From Puffinus mauretanicus (lineage: Eukaryota; Chordata; Aves; Procellariiformes; Procellariidae): a DNA stretch of 64,000 nt. The stretch is taken from positions 2,914,001 through 2,978,000 of the forward strand of contig JAJKFH010002198.1 of assembly GCA_023333565.1 (NCBI GenBank), in the 5' to 3' direction. This document shows positions 1 through 64,000 of the stretch, in pieces. Below the pieces are notes generated by a model. The model ran no database searches. It was not told where the DNA came from and saw only the letters and a program-made list of their open reading frames with translations. A program made the position numbers and the translations under genes. Position 1 is the first letter of the stretch; every line of letters begins with the position of its first letter.

Positions 1-1429
1 AAACAACACAAAAAAAATCTATTGGGAATCTATTGGGAATCTATTAAAATAGCTCAAAACAACCCTTCAGGAAATGAATCATATAATGTACTTTCTATAA
101 TCTTTGCGTCTTGATAATTAAGAAATAAACTGCTCAATAGCACTGGTTACAGCTATCATTCATCCAAGGTTTCCTTGCATGTGTTTTCTTCTCTTTGGCT
201 GACACTTCTGCGTAGCAGGTAACGCAATTAAGTATGGCAGCAGCTCTGATCCTTTTGCTGGGCTACATGTTCAGGAATCTCACAGAGCTAGACGGCATAT
301 GTGCAGAAGTCCTGAATCTCTGCAGCATGTATGCTGATATATCCATGTTTGACATATTCCAGAAGTACGGGGTTTATTGGCATGACCTAACAACTGTGAA
401 AATATTGTTATCTAGGACATTACAGACAGAAAAACAGCAGCTCATAGAGTGGAAAATTATCTAGATGCATGCATTTTGATAGAGTTTTTTAATTCTTTGA
501 AGAATGTCATTCAGCGAGAATGACTCAGATCAAATTAGTCCATGAGATGACACAGGGTCAAGACAGCCATTACTTACTTATGCTTAGTATTGTTGCTAGA
601 AACTTCACCCAGTATTCACACAATCTTGCACAATCTTGCAAACCCCGCCTGTCTGTATGACCATCAATTGGCTGTCAGCCTCAAAGAACAGCAATTCAGT
701 TTTGCATGGTTCAGTACCCAATAACAGCCAAGAAGGCAACCGTGATACCTGTACGTTACAGGTATGCAGTAGGTCCTGTGTGAAGCTTGTAGTCCACCTT
801 ACTAAATGGGAAATATGGGTTTCAATTCAATGAAAAGTGAAATTAAGTGAAAACATATCTTAGAAAGATGGTCTAAAAAATGGATAACTTCAGAGAAAGG
901 ATCAAGTGGATATTTCTGTCATATTACTACTGTTATTACTATTTAGAAAACCAAAGAGCGGAAAGAATACAATGCTCTTATTTTTACTTTTTATGATGGA
1001 CAGAAATAATGATACTTACTGAAACACCGTTATAAATAAGTTTGGCTTTTAAATCTACCACAAAACTTTGCAGGAATAATGATTTCAGTATATACCTATT
1101 TCCAACAGTGAAAACTGATACACAATTATATAGCCTGTGCCACAGACTGTGCAACTGATGTATTGTTGCACATAATGCTAAATTTAAGTTCCCTGCATGC
1201 TAAAATCATCACCACTACCTTTAAAACAGCATATAATCATAACTCTGTATTCCTCTCTTCATTTTATTCAATGAATTTTCCTAACAGGAAAAGAAAGTGA
1301 AAAAAGTTTAATTTGCATGTTCATAAAAATATTTCTCTGCCTCTCACTTCTCACTTTACCACAATCAACTGCTGCTGTTTAAAGACAAACACACATATGC
1401 ATACACATTAATATTATTTTAAGTTTTAC
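1..1429 (-). other. RYR2 intron after exon 62 (partial)
   Basis: No coding exon, RNA gene or recognised transposon seen. Short direct repeats occur at 19-46 (about 2.5 units of TCTATTGGGAA) and at 620-642 (CACAATCTTG twice). The next RYR2 exon was looked for and not found. Confidence 0.8.
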
Positions 1430-63512
<62,083 letters not shown>

Positions 63513-63649
63513 CTGTAAGGTTTAAAAAAGTAAAAAAAGTAAAGAAAAAAAAAAGCCAACGCAGAAAGTACAGTATTCAACTACTGAGAAAATGAAAGTA
63601 TTTAAAACAAAAGGCAAAGGAATCCCTCTGAGCATAGGCATGCAAAGAA

Positions 63650-64000
63650 GAAAGTGCCTGCAGAACAGCCTTATGGGGAAAGTGCCCTTGCTCATTCTGG
63701 GGAATCAGCACATTTGGGTACCTCTCTGAAATGACTCGACTCTAACTCATCCAGCATGGGGAGGGGGGCGGAAGGAGAACTTAGAAGTCTGAGCGCAGTT
63801 ACAGGGCTACGACCTTCATTGGGATCACAGAAACATGGTGAGATAACTCACATGACTGGAGTATTGCAATGTATGGATACATGTTTTTTAGGAAGGACAG
63901 GCTGGGAAGGTTATGAAGAAGAATTGCCCTTTATGTGAGAGAGCAGCTGGAATGCTTTGAGAACGGCCTTGGCATGGTTCAGGAGCCAATTCAGAACTTA
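63650..64000 (+). mobile_element. CR1 LINE, 5' part of ORF2 (endonuclease region), runs off the window
   Basis: From about 63740 the plus strand matches the start of CR1 ORF2. Short pieces can be read from 63820 on (ITET, DNSHDW, FRKDR, ALYVREQLE), as in the apurinic-endonuclease domain. A TGG codon has become TGA in this domain and the frame shifts near 63910, so it is dead. Unlike the other copies, this is the 5' half; the remainder, if present, is upstream in the RYR2 gene beyond 64000. Confidence 0.8.

Noticed and set aside
234..464. 76-codon plus-strand frame near the window start, checked as a separate gene
   Set aside because: No recognisable family, no splice or promoter context, and it lies within the RYR2 intron on the opposite strand.
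1..1429. Search for the next RYR2 exon (human exon 63)
   Set aside because: No stretch on the minus strand encodes the expected sequence after exon 62 with flanking splice sites.

Overview
This window is a piece of a bird nuclear genome. It lies entirely inside one very large gene on the minus strand, the cardiac ryanodine receptor RYR2, a sarcoplasmic/endoplasmic reticulum Ca2+ release channel. The bird call rests on several CR1 LINE fragments, some ending in the typical ATTCTATGATTC-type tail, on a lysine-primed class II endogenous retrovirus fragment, and on short introns. The gene runs from high to low coordinates, and neither end of it is in the window.

I could place 35 consecutive coding exons (63512 down to 1430). 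All have GT-AG splice sites and every junction keeps the frame. They total 5,800 nt, or 1,932 complete codons. Counting codons against human RYR2 (remembered, not searched) gives residues about 1074-3005 with no net insertion or deletion between the landmarks I could test: Gly1885, Ser2246, Pro2328, Asn2386, Arg2474, Ser2808 and Ser2814 all fall where expected. The 802-bp exon is human exon 37, so the set corresponds to exons 28-62. Divergent region 2, which RYR3 lacks, is present, and the protein matches RYR2 throughout.

In protein order, exons 28-30 carry most of SPRY2. Exon 31 carries the linker with divergent region 2, exons 32-35 SPRY3, and exons 36-40 the junctional solenoid including acidic divergent region 3 in exon 37. 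Exons 41-53 carry the central (bridging) solenoid with the RIH-like region and many human arrhythmia sites. Exons 54-60 carry the RyR repeat 3/4 phosphorylation domain with Ser2808/2811/2814, and exons 61-62 continue the solenoid. One notable change is a tyrosine where human RYR2 has the proposed PKA site Ser2030/2031.

The other 58 kb is intron. It holds seven CR1 pieces of different ages in both orientations, two sets of older CR1/L2-like remnants, the retrovirus fragment (58171-58925) in the largest intron, and an LTR-like segment followed by a GC-rich degenerate tandem repeat (5340-6010). A perfect 17-bp tandem repeat lies just upstream of one acceptor site, and there are several simple repeats. 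I found no second gene, tRNA, rRNA or CRISPR array, and no evidence of a wholly new system.
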